The notes under the pieces were generated by a model. That model was not told the origin of the DNA, did not search any database, and saw nothing but the letters and a program-made list of their open reading frames with translations. Both the position numbers and the translations under genes were made by a program. A DNA stretch of 64,000 bases, from the NCBI GenBank assembly GCA_006937955.1, contig SSNP01000065.1:2397615-2461614 (forward strand), read 5' to 3'. Positions 20,581 through 30,925 of this stretch are shown piece by piece (the first letter of the stretch is position 1; each line of letters starts with the position of its first letter). Source of the stretch: Pachypanchax playfairii (lineage: Eukaryota > Chordata > Actinopteri > Cyprinodontiformes > Aplocheilidae).

Positions 20581-20875
20581 GTTTGGCCTTGTAAAATCTG
20601 TAAATGTACAACCTCTTTCAAAAGACGAGTTGTTGAAACATTATAGGTTAAGTCACATCCCTGATGTGCAACCTCTGTCCTGTCTGCCTCTGTCATTTAA
20701 ATCATGGGGTAGCCTGAAATCACATGTATCAAGGAAACACTCAACTCACTCAACAAGAGTGAGAACCTCTGACATACTTTGTTTCTGTTGCCAGTTCTGT
20801 AATGTGGGCACATTCTCCACTGAAAAAGAGCATTTTGAACACCTGTCGTCTATCGAGAAGGAGGTCATTCTCTGA
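20581..20875 (+). pseudogene. Decayed C2H2 zinc-finger gene fragment
   Basis: In one frame from 20581 the sequence reads VWPCKICKCTTSFKRRVV; in the next frame from about 20627 it continues LKHYRLSH. Together these have the C-x2-C-x12-H-x4-H layout of one finger, split by a frameshift. Downstream comes SFKSWGSLKSHVSRKHSTHS, a second finger with a lost cysteine, and CFCCQFCNVGTFSTEKEHFEHL, a third degenerate finger. I recall this arrangement from lineage-expanded fish zinc-finger/SAM-type genes. The frameshift and missing ligands mark it as a pseudogene or a partial retrocopy. Confidence 0.6.
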
Positions 20876-21000
20876 TCGGGAGTCCGGAGCTTGATCCCGT
20901 GTCCTGGCAGAGGCTACATGTCACTGTAATTTGAATAAATGGTTCTATTTAATTAGAATAACTGTCTGAATTTTTGTTCTTTTTGCGTCCCTTAGCTGCT

Positions 21001-23800
21001 GTCCAGTTGCCAGCAACACATGCCTCTGAAAATCAAGAAACCCATATACAGATCACATGGTTTATATAGAACCAGGTCTTAACAAGAGCCATTTCAATAC
21101 TCTTTACAGAAACTTCAAGTCCAGATTCATAAAAATGTGTCAATTCTAAATAATTATCAGGAAATTAACTAGTGTTTAAAAACCAGTTAATACAAATTTT
21201 CTATCTAAATAACTACCAGAACTAGGATGAGTTCAGTTTATCAATCTGATCACATTGATGTATCACATGTGCACCCACATCCCAAAGTGTTTGCTGTGAC
21301 CTCACTGGGTACATATGGCATTGCCATGGCAATACGGTAACAGATATGTAAAAGTGTCTTCAATATGTTATAGATGTTGACATTAAATCTGTTTATTGAA
21401 GTCAAGACTGTGGAACGGCACATGTGCAGAAGGAATCGGTAGCACATCTCAACTGATAGCATATTTCTACAGAACACTGGTTTCAGTAATGGCTGTCTGA
21501 GACACAGCTGCAGAAAAGTTATTTAGTACTACTTTAAAGTTACAAATGTTACAAATTAGTTGCCTAACAGATTTAAGATTTAGATGTTACTGGAATGTTT
21601 TGGCAGGTTGCTGTTGTGTTTAAAGCATTATATTTTTCAGTAGGATTTTTATTTATAAGGCCCGAGCACCAAAGGCAATGCGAAGGCTTATTGAAACCTA
21701 GTCTTTTCAAACATTTTTCGACAATAGTCTCTCAAGACTCCACATCAGTCCCCAGAACATAATCGGTATTGGTTTCTTTCACCTGTTTACATCATTTTCT
21801 CTGATGCTCCTCACAAAAACAATGACTGAACATGTAATGACACTATCAAAGACAGACTCAAAACATTTTCAAATCTTGCTGCACACATAAGCCTCCTCAA
21901 GAAATTGTCTGTTCTATCCTTGCTTAATAATAGCATCCCTGTTCAGTGTCCTGTTCAGTGTGTGGTCCAGGTCAACACTGAGGTATTTATCCTCCTCCAC
22001 TGCCTGCACGTCTTCTCTCATCATGGAAAAACAGTCTGAATTGTGTTAGAACAGCTTGAAATGCATTACATCATATAAGACACTCTAAAAAATAGCCATT
22101 CAAAAATAATGTCATCCTTTGGTCCACTGGAGCACAGTTTTTCTGACTTTTCAGGGAGCGAGTACACATGAGGGGAAATGCTCTGGTGAGGCGGTAGCCA
22201 CGGCCGGAGTGGCACCAAGGTGCGAGGACCGCTCATCACTGTTTGTGGCTTTAATTTTTTAAAGTTCTGTTTATTTTATTTAAGTGTATATTTATGTTCC
22301 TGAAAATCCTAAATAAAAGATTTAAAGTTTTTCAATTGAATTTGACCTTTTTTATTTTTTATTTGTTTTATTTATTAACTGGTTAATTTGATTTGTATAA
22401 CTTTGGTTATATCTCGAGCACCCCAGTGTTGAACTTGGCATATGAGAAGTGAAGGTGCAGGGGGAAAATCATATTTTACAAAGCAATTTCTGTCTTTCAG
22501 AAATCTTTTATACAAGCTTCTCAGTGTATGAATATACATAAGTGTTTTAAAATCTAAATACCTGTACTTTTTTTTTTTAGAATTAAAAAAAAAAATTCTT
22601 ATTTGTTTTAATCAATGTCACGTTATGTTTTTGCTTTTGGAGGGTGGCACCCTAGCGCCCTCATTGGCCAGCCGCCCCTGAACATTTCATTTCCCATCCG
22701 AGGAGCTTTCTCCTGCACGAGACTCTCCAATTCTCTGTTTCAGTTAAGAATGCTCTATTATTTATGTTTCAGCAACTATTATTTATTTCAAACTGATTGA
22801 ACTGTTTTAAATAATGTAAGGAAACACTAAGTTCTTGCTTAGTTAATTGACATTTGGATATTAAGTTAATGTATTTGCTGACTTTATTTAGTTGTTTTCC
22901 TTCTAATTTCTAATGTGCCATTTGGAACCACATGGGTGGAGCCAGGTATTAAATACAGGTGTGGTCCATAAGGGGGTCTGGTTGAATTGTTTGTAACTTA
23001 CCATATGGGAGGCAGCAGTTTTTCCCTTATGGAATTGAAAATAAAACATTTTTTATACATTTGGATAAGCATGGTGACCTATGTTTTCTCTGTCTCACTT
23101 TCTCTCATGACAAATAACTAACTTCAAATCTGGAGTATTGACGTCAACTGGACTTGATGTTTCTGTAAAATGCTTTGAAATTTGTTTTTTAACAGGTGTT
23201 TTATAAATAAAACTGAATTGGAATGAGAAATGAAAGCCTTTAAAAATAAAGAAGTCCTGTTACCTTTTAAAAAACCGCTGCGATTACAATGGTCTGTATA
23301 ACCAGCAAGTATAGCTCCCACTGTAATAAATATTTCAAGGCCCCATTACAGAAATATCTAAGGGTATATGTTCAATAAAAATATGAAATGTCTATATGTT
23401 TATTTTAAAATTATTTTATTTTAGAATATATTGCAGGGGTTTGGGTTATATTTTAGTTCTTGATTTGTCTTTCCCAGGGTTTCTCTGTGGTTTTGCTTTG
23501 TAGCGATTTGTTCTTCCAGGGGTTATTTTGTATTTTCCTTGTTTTTCTGTTTCCCCATTTCCCCCAGTGTCACTGAGAGTTGTCACTGAGGGCTCCAACG
23601 TACTTGACCACCTTGGGGATCTACTTGCTTGGACTAACTTATGCATTGGACCTTAAATACCTCAAAACTCTGAGATACATATTTGAAGTTTTTCAAAAGA
23701 TACTTGTTGAGGTTGATCCTGCAAAACCGTCAACAAAAGTGCAAAGACCAAAAGAACACTTAAAGAAATTTGTGCAGTTGAGCACAGATAAGACACTGAA
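21001..23800. other. Repeat-rich intergenic stretch
   Basis: No gene was seen. Dispersed repeat pieces are recognisable: 21384-21539 (copy of 63050-63205), 21656-22250 (GGCCCGAGCACCAAAGGC and AAGGTGCGAGGACC motifs), 22640-22680 (GGTGGCACCCTAGCGCCC) and a LINE/SINE-like tail at 23155-23220 (TGTAAAATGCTTTGAAAT, TTTTATAAATAAAACTGAAT). A stretch at 22930-23060 with TATTAAATA, then AATAAAAC, might be a solo LTR-like remnant, but I could not confirm termini. Confidence 0.45.
21384..21539 (+). repeat. Dispersed repeat of about 156 bp (copy A)
   Basis: From TAAATCTGTTTATTGAAGTC through CGGCACATG, AGCACATCTCAA and GACACAG/GACATGG to AAAAGTTATTTAGTACT-CTTTAA it matches 63050-63205 in the same orientation, with scattered differences. 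The two matches begin and end at nearly the same bases, so this is a defined mobile unit. Confidence 0.7.
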
Positions 23801-23801
23801 A

Positions 23802-24478
23802 TGGTGCATTCACACCGGCCACTTTGTCAACGTCAAGCAACGCTGATAACGCTCCAAATTTGACGTTTGAAGTTGAAGCTCATAACGCCTGCCAGTCAGA
23901 GCGCATAGGCGTTAAAGCTCATAAAGCCTGACCGAAAAAGAGCGCGAAGGCGGAGCTTCCTTTGTTATCGGATGTTCGGAGCTATGGCGGATCATATTGA
24001 GACAGTGGCTTGGATTTATTTACTTCATAGATCTAGACAACGTCGACGTTGGGTGCATCAGCGCCGTTTGTGGATACACCCCATTCTTCAGATGCGTTCT
24101 GAGTTTGGTGAGTTTAACCATTTGCTCCAGGAGCTACGTTTGGATGAGGTTAATTTATCTTCCATTTTGGCTGATCCCGCTTCTTTCCTGCTACGTGCTG
24201 TGACGTCTTACGTCACTACGATGAGACGCTCTGATTGGCTGACATGCCGCTTCAAGAGCGTTATGAACGTCAAAAGTTCAGCTATCTGAACTTTGAGCTT
24301 TTCTAGCTTTTTCTAGCGTCAACGCCTGAAACGCTAGAAAAGCTTGAAAAGTTGCTGCTCATAATGCTCACAAAGCGCCGCAGAGCCGTTGACGTCTGTC
24401 TGACGCCCGTCCACCATAGACTTTACATATAAACTTGCTGCTTATGAAGTTGATGGTTGGGCCAGTGTGAATGCACCA
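23802..24478 (+). mobile_element. PIF-Harbinger derivative (copy A)
   Basis: Terminal inverted repeats TGGTGCATTCACACCGGCC (left) and GGCCAGTGTGAATGCACCA (right) differ by one base. The right flank is TAA and the left flank AAA, consistent with a mutated 3-bp TWA-type duplication. Inside, a frame with a shift reads RRRWVHQRRLWIHPILQMRS then EFGEFNHLLQELRLDEV, which resembles the N-terminus of HARBI1-like nucleases. No DDE catalytic core is present, so it is non-autonomous. The sub-terminal regions are rich in GCGTT/AACGC motifs. Confidence 0.8.
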
Positions 24479-24479
24479 T

Positions 24480-25049
24480 AACCCGAATAAGATGTGAGGC
24501 TCTTCTTGAAGCAGAGACCATCTGTGGATTAATTCACAAAATCATACCGAAGTGTTGTGATGGTTTAATCTGATGTTCCTATTGACATACACTTTTTGGT
24601 TATGTCCAATATATTTCAGAAATAGATTCTTGGTAGTTTTAAAAGAATTATATTTATTATGGGAAGAATATTTTGAATAAAAGTTTTCATGTTCTATGAG
24701 ATATTGGTCTTTGTCTTTTTTATTTAAAAAAAAATGACTACAACACAATTTCTTAAATAAGCCACAGGTAAATTTGCACTTTAATCCTACAAATGTTTTT
24801 AATTATATTTACTTATCTCCTTGAATACATTCTACTCAAGTTTTCAATTTTGTTCACATAATATTTTTATTTACATTCACTCATTTAACTTAGTTTTCTG
24901 TTTAAGTTATTCATTCAGGCGTACTTGAAACTATTAGTTAGATCTACTTAATACTCCCATTTCATTATAAACCATTTGTGCACATTCAGATGAACTCAAT
25001 ATTTTTAAGTGTAAAAATGTTACACTAATTTAATTACATGATATGCAGT
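24480..25049. other. AT-rich stretch without recognised features
   Basis: Nothing with coding or repeat signatures that I can name. It separates the Harbinger copy from the DIRS element. Confidence 0.5.
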
Positions 25050-25661
25050 TTCTATTTCATTCTTCCTGACCGCCAGAGGATGGTGCTTAGCACCTGGATA
25101 TCTACATGTGTGCAGCACAAAGGTCGAGAAAATAATACCAACAAAGTCACGCCATTGGACGTGACCTGGGTGACGTCAGTGGTGGTCTTATACACCCGAC
25201 ACACCCAGCGCTCGTTTCTTTTCTACATTCTCGCATCGTATAGAGGTTGGATTTATCGTATTAGATTATTGCTCTCGCCTGTAGCCTCGCAACTCAGTCA
25301 GTTGGAGCTACGTGTCTTCCCACGTCCTCCAGAGGCTGCGAGACACGGCCCCACGGATTTTATTCGCCACTTCGAGAGGAAACACCTGCCGTAAGTGCAT
25401 TTTTTTCATCGGTCAAAGCAATTAAGCTAGCTACCTGTTTGAGTACTGTGGCTGTGAATGTTTTTCGCTCCGTGCCTTGAGTCACCTTGGCTGTGAGTGT
25501 CTTTCGCTCCGCGCCTTGAGTCACGTTGGCTGTGAGTGTCTTACTCTCCGTGCCTCGTGTTACTGTGGCTAAGTGTTTTTTTCGCACGCTGCCTCGTCAT
25601 TTTTAGCAGTGAGTGTTTTAGCCTGCTCCGTTGTTGTCTCCACAACCGTACTGTGTACACC

Positions 25662-26678
25662 ATGATGCCCAGGCCTTTGGTGCATGGTTGTACTGGCTGC
25701 TTGGCGCCTTTAAGCCCGGAAGATGGACACACATTATGCCCCTCTTGTCTTGGGATCGGACACTTGAGGGAAGCGCTCACTGAAGATGCCTGCCTTAATT
25801 GCGCCTGTATGCCTCTGATGGAGAGGTCTGAACGATTAGCGGCGGTGGAGAGTAAAATGCCCCGTGGTACTTTGGCCTCAAGCTCCAGGAAGGAGACGAA
25901 GCGCCATAAGCGCCCGCATTCCGAAGCCCCTGCGGCCAAGACGGTCCGCCATGACCACGCACTGTCTGCAAAGGTTGACACGTTGGCTTCTGCGTTTGCT
26001 CAGATTAAGTCCTTACTCCTGAGTCTACAACCTAAAGAACCTGTCGCTCCTCCAGCTGCCCCTGGCAGTGAGGGTGATCAGACCTCCCTCACTGATGTTA
26101 GTCAACAGGATGAGGACGTAATGTCTATTGCTGCAACTGAATCCTTGTTCAGGATGGAAGACGGGAGCTGCATTGAAGATGGGGACAGTAGATGTCCCTC
26201 TCCAAGTCCCTCGGTGAGCGACTCTCATGCTTCTGAGCCAGAGTCCCAGCCGGAGACCGGGGCCGGTCCCTCCTTTGTCAAGCAGGCTGTTCAGTTAGCC
26301 TTATCCCGGCTAGGAATTAATAATCCGCCTGCGGAAACCGCTGCCTCAAGTGCCTTTTTTAAGGTTACTCAGACACCTCGGTTTAACGTTCCAGCTTCAC
26401 AACCATTCATTGAGGAACTTCATCGATGCTGGTCAAATCCTAGATCATCCACCCATCTGTCACAGGACTGCAGAGCACTTAGCTCTATGCAGGATACGGC
26501 TCAGTATGGGCTGGATCACATGCCCTCTGTTGACAGCGTTATTGCTGGCCTAGTTGTGGATCCAGCTGATGCTTTCCGGCCAGATGCTCGTTGTCCACGA
26601 CCTCAGTGCAGGGTCACTGATGAGCTCCTCACTAAGAGCTATGACATAGCTGCTCGCATTGGTCGCCTGGGTAACTAA
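25662..26678 (+). CDS. DIRS Gag-like protein
   Basis: An open frame of 338 codons starts at ATG 25662. The N-terminus holds Cys pairs (CTGCLAPL, LCPSCLGIGH, ACLNCACM), which suggest a zinc-binding fold within the first 60 residues. The middle is Lys/Arg/His-rich (KETKRHKRPH) and then acidic and Ser/Pro-rich. The frame ends at a TAA (L-G-R-L-G-N then stop), and homologous-looking sequence continues in frame (SHLALALSQSLKETGFDD), so the stop may be premature. It would form the nucleoprotein particle of the element. An in-frame extension upstream to 25536 exists, but the second ATG pair is at a typical start. Confidence 0.65.
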   Translation: MMPRPLVHGCTGCLAPLSPEDGHTLCPSCLGIGHLREALTEDACLNCACMPLMERSERLAAVESKMPRGTLASSSRKETKRHKRPHSEAPAAKTVRHDHALSAKVDTLASAFAQIKSLLLSLQPKEPVAPPAAPGSEGDQTSLTDVSQQDEDVMSIAATESLFRMEDGSCIEDGDSRCPSPSPSVSDSHASEPESQPETGAGPSFVKQAVQLALSRLGINNPPAETAASSAFFKVTQTPRFNVPASQPFIEELHRCWSNPRSSTHLSQDCRALSSMQDTAQYGLDHMPSVDSVIAGLVVDPADAFRPDARCPRPQCRVTDELLTKSYDIAARIGRLGN

Positions 26679-27293
26679 TTCTCCCATTTAGCCCTCGCCC
26701 TCTCCCAGTCCCTGAAGGAAACAGGGTTCGATGATGCTACTCAAAGCTTGAGTGATGCTTCACTCCAGACCTTTGCGTACATGTCTAGAGAGCTTGGCAG
26801 ACTTATGTCAACCCTGACCATCACCAAACGTCAGGTATGGCTGGCATAGTCCCCTCTGTCTGAGTCCAGCAGGAGTACGCTTCGCACACTGCCTGTCGTT
26901 CCAGGTCAAGTGTTTGGGCCTGCAGCTCAACAAACCCTGGAGCGGACTGTTGAAGCGAATAAGTCTCGACAACAGTTTGCTGACCTGCAGCGGGTTTCCG
27001 GGGCCCAGCCTAGGCGTGCTGCCACCTTCCACTCCGCAACTAGAGCGCCACCTACATCTAGGGCTGGGCGCCCTTTCACAGTTGAGGCTCAGTCCTCCCA
27101 GCGGCCTTCCTTTCGAGAGCCATCAGGCAGACCTCCAAGAACCGACCGTGTACGCAGAGCTCCCCACGCTCGCCCCCCTAGACCCTCAGCAGGCCAGGGT
27201 AGTGGGGGTGGTCGGGTCTGACTTCCAACTTCTGGGCCCCAGGAGGTTTCTCCCAACTCATCTCAAACGCTGGGAGGCCCAAGTAACAGACCC

Positions 27294-28157
27294 ATGGGTG
27301 ATTTCAACCATGTTCGAGGGTTACAGTATTCAGTTCGCCCCCCAAAGTTCAACGGTGTAAGGGCAACAGTTGTTTTCGACCCAGTAAGGTCTGCCGTCCT
27401 GAATCAGGAGATTTTGGAGCTTCTGGGAAAGGGAGCCATCGAGTTAGTTCACAGTTCAGACCAGTTCAAAGGTGGCCAGTGGCACCACGTCACCGACAGT
27501 TTCTTCGTTTTTCCTTCGGGGGTCAGGCTTACCAACTCAGGGTGCTCCCCTTTGGTCTCTCTCTAGCCCCTCACACATTTACCAGATGTGTGGCTGCAGA
27601 GCTTGCCCCCCTGCAGGCCTGGGGACTGCGAATCCTTCCCTACCTGGACGACTGGCTCGTGTGTGCCTCAACTCAAGAGCAGGCACGCAACGACACATCC
27701 CTCCTTCTGAACCTGTCTCAGTTAGGACTTACGGTGAACTTCGAAAAAGAGTTCTTTGATTCCCAGCCAAAAAGTAATTTTCATCGGAATGTCCATCGAC
27801 TCGCTAGCCATGACTGCTTCTCCATCCCCGCAGAGGGTGTTAGATGTGGTTCATTTCGTCTCCCGTGTTCAAGTCAGTGTGAGACTGCCCTACGGTTTAC
27901 TTCTCCGGCTGATGGGCAAACTGGTAGCCACGTCACCGGTGGTGCCTTTGGGGCTTTTGTTCTTGCGCCCCCTTCAGATTTGGATCAACCGTCTGAGGCT
28001 CGATCCCAAGCTGCACCAACACAGGCTTGTGGAACTCTCCAACCGGTGTCGTCGACTTCTGAGACCCTTATGCAGCGGAGTCGCTCTGGGCTCCCTCCCC
28101 TCTCGTCGGGAAGTGGTTGTTACCGATGCGTCCCTCTCAGGATGGGGAGCTGTGTAG
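27294..28157 (+). pseudogene. DIRS reverse transcriptase, deleted and frameshifted (copy 1)
   Basis: The frame carries IELVHSSDQFKG and then jumps directly to sequence near RHRQFLRFSFGGQAY. The intervening fingers/palm part that holds the first catalytic aspartate (VDLKDAYFHVPV in copy 2) is missing, an internal deletion of about 180 nt. Downstream, LPFGLSLAPHTFTRCV and LPYLDDWLVC (the YLDD box) are intact. An extra A near 27742 (CGAAAAAGAG against CGAAAAGAG in copy 2) shifts the frame into the connection/RNase H part (FIGMSIDSLAMTASPSPQRV). It is non-functional. Confidence 0.85.
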
Positions 28158-28925
28158 AACCACAGGATGGTCAGAGGTGTCTGGGGTCCTCAGGAGAAAC
28201 TTCTTCACATAAATGTGCTGGAGCTACGTGCTGTTCGGCTAGGTCTCAACCGTTTCCTTCCTGCCCTGAAAGGAAAACATGTTCTTGTCTGGTCAGACAA
28301 CATGTCCACGGTCTACCACATAAACCACCAGGGGGGCACCAGGTCGTCTCACTCGCTGAGAGAGGCTCGGAAGCTCCTTCTGTGGGCCTTACCTCGTCTT
28401 CAGAGTGTCAGAGCAGTTCATCTGCCAGGCGTGCAGAACGGTGCTGCAGATTTACTCTCCAGACAGAAACCAACACCAGGGGAGTGGAGATTGAGTCCGG
28501 CTGTGGTCCGAATGATTTGGGACAGGTACGGTGTAGCGGAGGTGGACCTATTTGCCTCGAGCTCAACGACACATTGTCCACAGTGGTTTTCCCTCGCGGA
28601 ACCAGACAGTCCGTTGGGACAGGACGCTCTGGCACACCCATGGCCGGACCGTCTCTTGTATGCGTTCCCCCCTCTTCCACTGATAATGTTGACGTTGCAC
28701 AGGATAGAACAGAGCAATCAGTGCTGCTGGTTGCTCCGTTTTGGCCAGGGAGGATTTGGTTTCCTGCGATTTGCAAGCTCCTCTGTGGGGAACCCTGGGC
28801 TCTCCCCCAGAGGAAGGACCTGTTGTCTCAGCTGGAGGGGAGCATTTGGCACCCACATCCAGAGCGCCTTCGCCTCTACCTGTGGCCGTTGCAGGGCCAG
28901 ACTCTTTGTTGAACTTGTGTGGTGA
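28060..28925 (+). pseudogene. DIRS RNase H and methylase-like region, interrupted by a stop
   Basis: RNase H signatures appear in order: VVTDASLSGWGAV (first Asp), INVLELRAVRLGL (Glu), VWSDNMSTVYHINHQGG (Asp) and GVQNGAADLLSRQ. A TAG at 28155-28157 interrupts the frame just after G-W-G-A-V, and reading continues in the same frame beyond it. The following part, MIWDRYGVAEVDLFAS, HCPQWFSL, LGQDALAHPWPDRLLYAFPP, is the segment that follows RNase H in DIRS elements and is often described as methylase-like. Confidence 0.8.
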
Positions 28926-29891
28926 GGCTGCTGTGCAGACTGTTATGAATGCGCGTGCTGCCTCCACAAGGTCGTTGTATGACAACAGGTGGAAGCTCTT
29001 TACCAGTTGGTGTGAGGCTCAACGGGTGGACCCGGTGCACTGTTCTGTGCCAATTTTGCTTAATTACTTACAAGAGTTGCTGGAGAAAGGTCTTTCTGTC
29101 TCCACAATGAAAGTTTATGTTGCTGCAATTTCTGCCAGGCACATTTTGGTTGACGGTCGGTCAGTGGGTTCACATTCTCTAGTCTGTCGCTTCTTGAAAG
29201 GGGCTCTGCGTCTGCGACCTCCGAGGCTTGCACGCGTGCCTTCGTGGGATCTCCCACTGGTTCTGGAAGGAATCTGTTCCCCGCCATTTGAGCCTGTGGA
29301 AAGTGCTGATAAGTGCTGCCTTTCTCCTTGCGATTTATTCCGCGAAGCGAGTGGGTGAACTCCACGCCCTATCAATTGCTGAGAATTGTTTGCGATGGAA
29401 CTCTGATGGGTCGGGGGTCACCTTGTGGCCCAACCCATCCTTTTTAACCGAAGAGACTTTCAGCCTTTCACGTTAACCAACCCATCTCTTTGGCTGTGTT
29501 TGATCCTTGGTATGGATCAGAGTTGCCTGTATCAGACCCCCTGTGTCCTGTTCGGATGTTGAAGCAGTACGTCAGTGTGACAGCTGGGTGTCGTCAAACG
29601 GATGCCCTATTTGTTTGCTATGGTGGTCACAAGAAGGGCTATGCTGTGTCAAAGCAACGACTCTCACACTGGGTTGTTGATGCTATTTTACAGCCTCCTA
29701 AGGTCACGTGCCATTCCACCAAAGGAATGTCCACCTCTTGGACAGCATTGAGAGGTGTTCCATTGAGTGACATCTGCGCTGCTGCTACATGGGCTTCTCC
29801 CTGTACCTTTGCCCGCTTTTACAGAGTTAATGTGGCGACCCCCCATGCCGTCGCCTCAGTGGTGTTGTCTGCTGCTTCTCGCCGCTACTGA
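28741..29891 (+). pseudogene. DIRS tyrosine recombinase, frameshifted
   Basis: The N-terminal SAM-like part reads ASTRSLYDNRWKLFTSWCEA, LLNYLQELLEKGLSVSTMK and VYVAAISARH. The catalytic part is spread over two further frames: SAKRVGELHALS (first Arg), then LPVSDPLCPVRMLKQYV, and CHSTKGMSTSWTALRG in which the HxxR box has lysine for arginine. AATWASPCTFARFYRV contains the nucleophile-position tyrosine. Two frame changes (near 29340 and 29480) and the R-to-K change make it inactive. This enzyme would integrate the circular element without target duplication. Confidence 0.85.
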
Positions 29892-29990
29892 TTCTGGGTG
29901 AGAGCAGATTCTTCATGACTTTGTTGGTATTAAGTCATCCAGGTGCTAAGCACTGTCCTCTGGCGGTCAGGAAGAATGAAATAGAACGAG

Positions 29991-30032
29991 AGTTACGTAT
30001 GTAACTGAGGTTCTATGAATTCTGGATGACCN
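29991..30032. other. DIRS outer terminal motif ending at an N
   Basis: GAGAGTTACGTATGTAACTG and AGGTTCTATGAATTCTGGAT GACC are cut by N at 30032. The same string occurs intact at 31736-31780 and, complemented, at 31975-32020, continuing into GCCAGAG. The contig probably ended inside a DIRS terminus and was joined artificially to the following fragment. Confidence 0.8.
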
Positions 30033-30915
30033 TGGGAAAGGGAGCCATCGAGTTAGTTCACAGTTCAGACCAGTTCAAAGGTTTTTATTCGATTTATTTT
30101 CTTGTTCCAAAAAAAGACGGCGGCTTTCGCCCCATTCTCGATCTCAGACACCTGACGTCAAGGTGCTACGATTTCACATGCTTCGAACAGCAGACATCCT
30201 TCAGACGATCGGACAAGGGGATTGGTTCACATGTGTGGACTTAAAGGACGCCTATTTCCATGTGCCAGTGGCACCGCGTCACCGACAGTTTCTTCGTTTT
30301 TCCTTCGGGGGTCAGGCTTACCAATTCAGGGTGCTCCCCTTTGGTCTCTCTCTAGCCCCTCGCACATTTACCAGATGTGTGGCTGCAGCGCTTGCCCCCC
30401 TGCAGGCCCGGGGACTGCGAATCCTTCCCTACCTGGACGACTGGCTCGTGTGTGCCTCAACTCAAGAGCAGGCACGCAACGACACATCCCTCCTTCTGAA
30501 CCATGTGTCTCAGTTAGGACTTACGGTGAACTTCGAAAAGAGTTCTTTGATTCCCAGCCAAAAAGTAATTTTCATCGGAATGTCTATCGACTCGCTAGCC
30601 ATGACTGCTTCTCCATCCCCGCAGAGGGTGGCAGATGTGGTTCATTTCGTCTCCCGTGTTCAAGTCAGTGTGAGACTGCCCTACGGTTTACTTCTCCGGC
30701 TGATGGGCAAACTGGTAGCCACGTCACCGGTGGTGCCTTTGGGGCTTTTGTTCTTGCGCCCCCTTCAGATTTGGATCAACCGTCTGAGGCTCAATCCCAA
30801 GCTGCACCAACACAGGCTTGTGGAACTCTCCAACCGATGTCGTCGACTTCTGAGACCCTGGGGGAACAGACATTTCCTATGCAGCAGAGTCGCTCTGGGC
30901 TCCCTCCCCTCTCGT
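30033..30915 (+). pseudogene. DIRS reverse transcriptase fragment (copy 2), cut by a gap
   Basis: It matches copy 1 from 27422 onward and retains the part copy 1 lost: FLVPKKDGGFRPILDLRHL and then, after a frame change, FTCVDLKDAYFHVPV with the first catalytic aspartate. VLPFGLSLAPRTF and LPYLDDWLVC (the YLDD box) follow, then the connection domain up to RLLRPWGNRHF. The frame change lies between 30150 and 30165. The sequence ends in the 10-N gap at 30916-30925. Apart from indels it is almost identical to copy 1, so both derive from a recent burst. Confidence 0.88.
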
Positions 30916-30925
30916 NNNNNNNNNN
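30916..30925. other. Assembly gap (10 N)
   Basis: A run of ten N separates DIRS copy 2 from the left arm of the palindrome, whose duplicated sequence begins at the very next base. Confidence 0.98.

Larger units (their letters stand above)
25050..30031 (+). mobile_element. DIRS-type tyrosine-recombinase retrotransposon, degenerate (copy 1)
   Basis: Inverted terminal segments: CTATTTCATTCTTCCTGACC at 25053 with CGCCAGAGGA and, complemented, the same string at 29944-29990. Outside the right copy lies GAGAGTTACGTATGTAACTG. The gene order is Gag-like, reverse transcriptase, RNase H with the following methylase-like segment, and tyrosine recombinase in an overlapping frame. This is the DIRS layout, distinct from LTR elements with DDE integrases. 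Comparison with copy 2 shows a deletion of about 180 nt in the reverse transcriptase, a 1-nt insertion near 27742 and smaller deletions. An in-frame TAG at 28155 also breaks the RNase H, so it cannot move by itself. Confidence 0.9.

Noticed and set aside
22930..23060. Solo LTR with TATA box and polyadenylation signal
   Set aside because: TATTAAATA and AATAAAAC are present, but no TG...CA ends or target duplication could be found.
27479..28912. A 477-codon frame within DIRS
   Set aside because: Only its first part (R-H-R-Q-F-L-R-F-S-F-G-G to the extra A near 27742) is the RT frame. The rest is out of frame with the RNase H motifs and is a chance open frame in GC-rich sequence.
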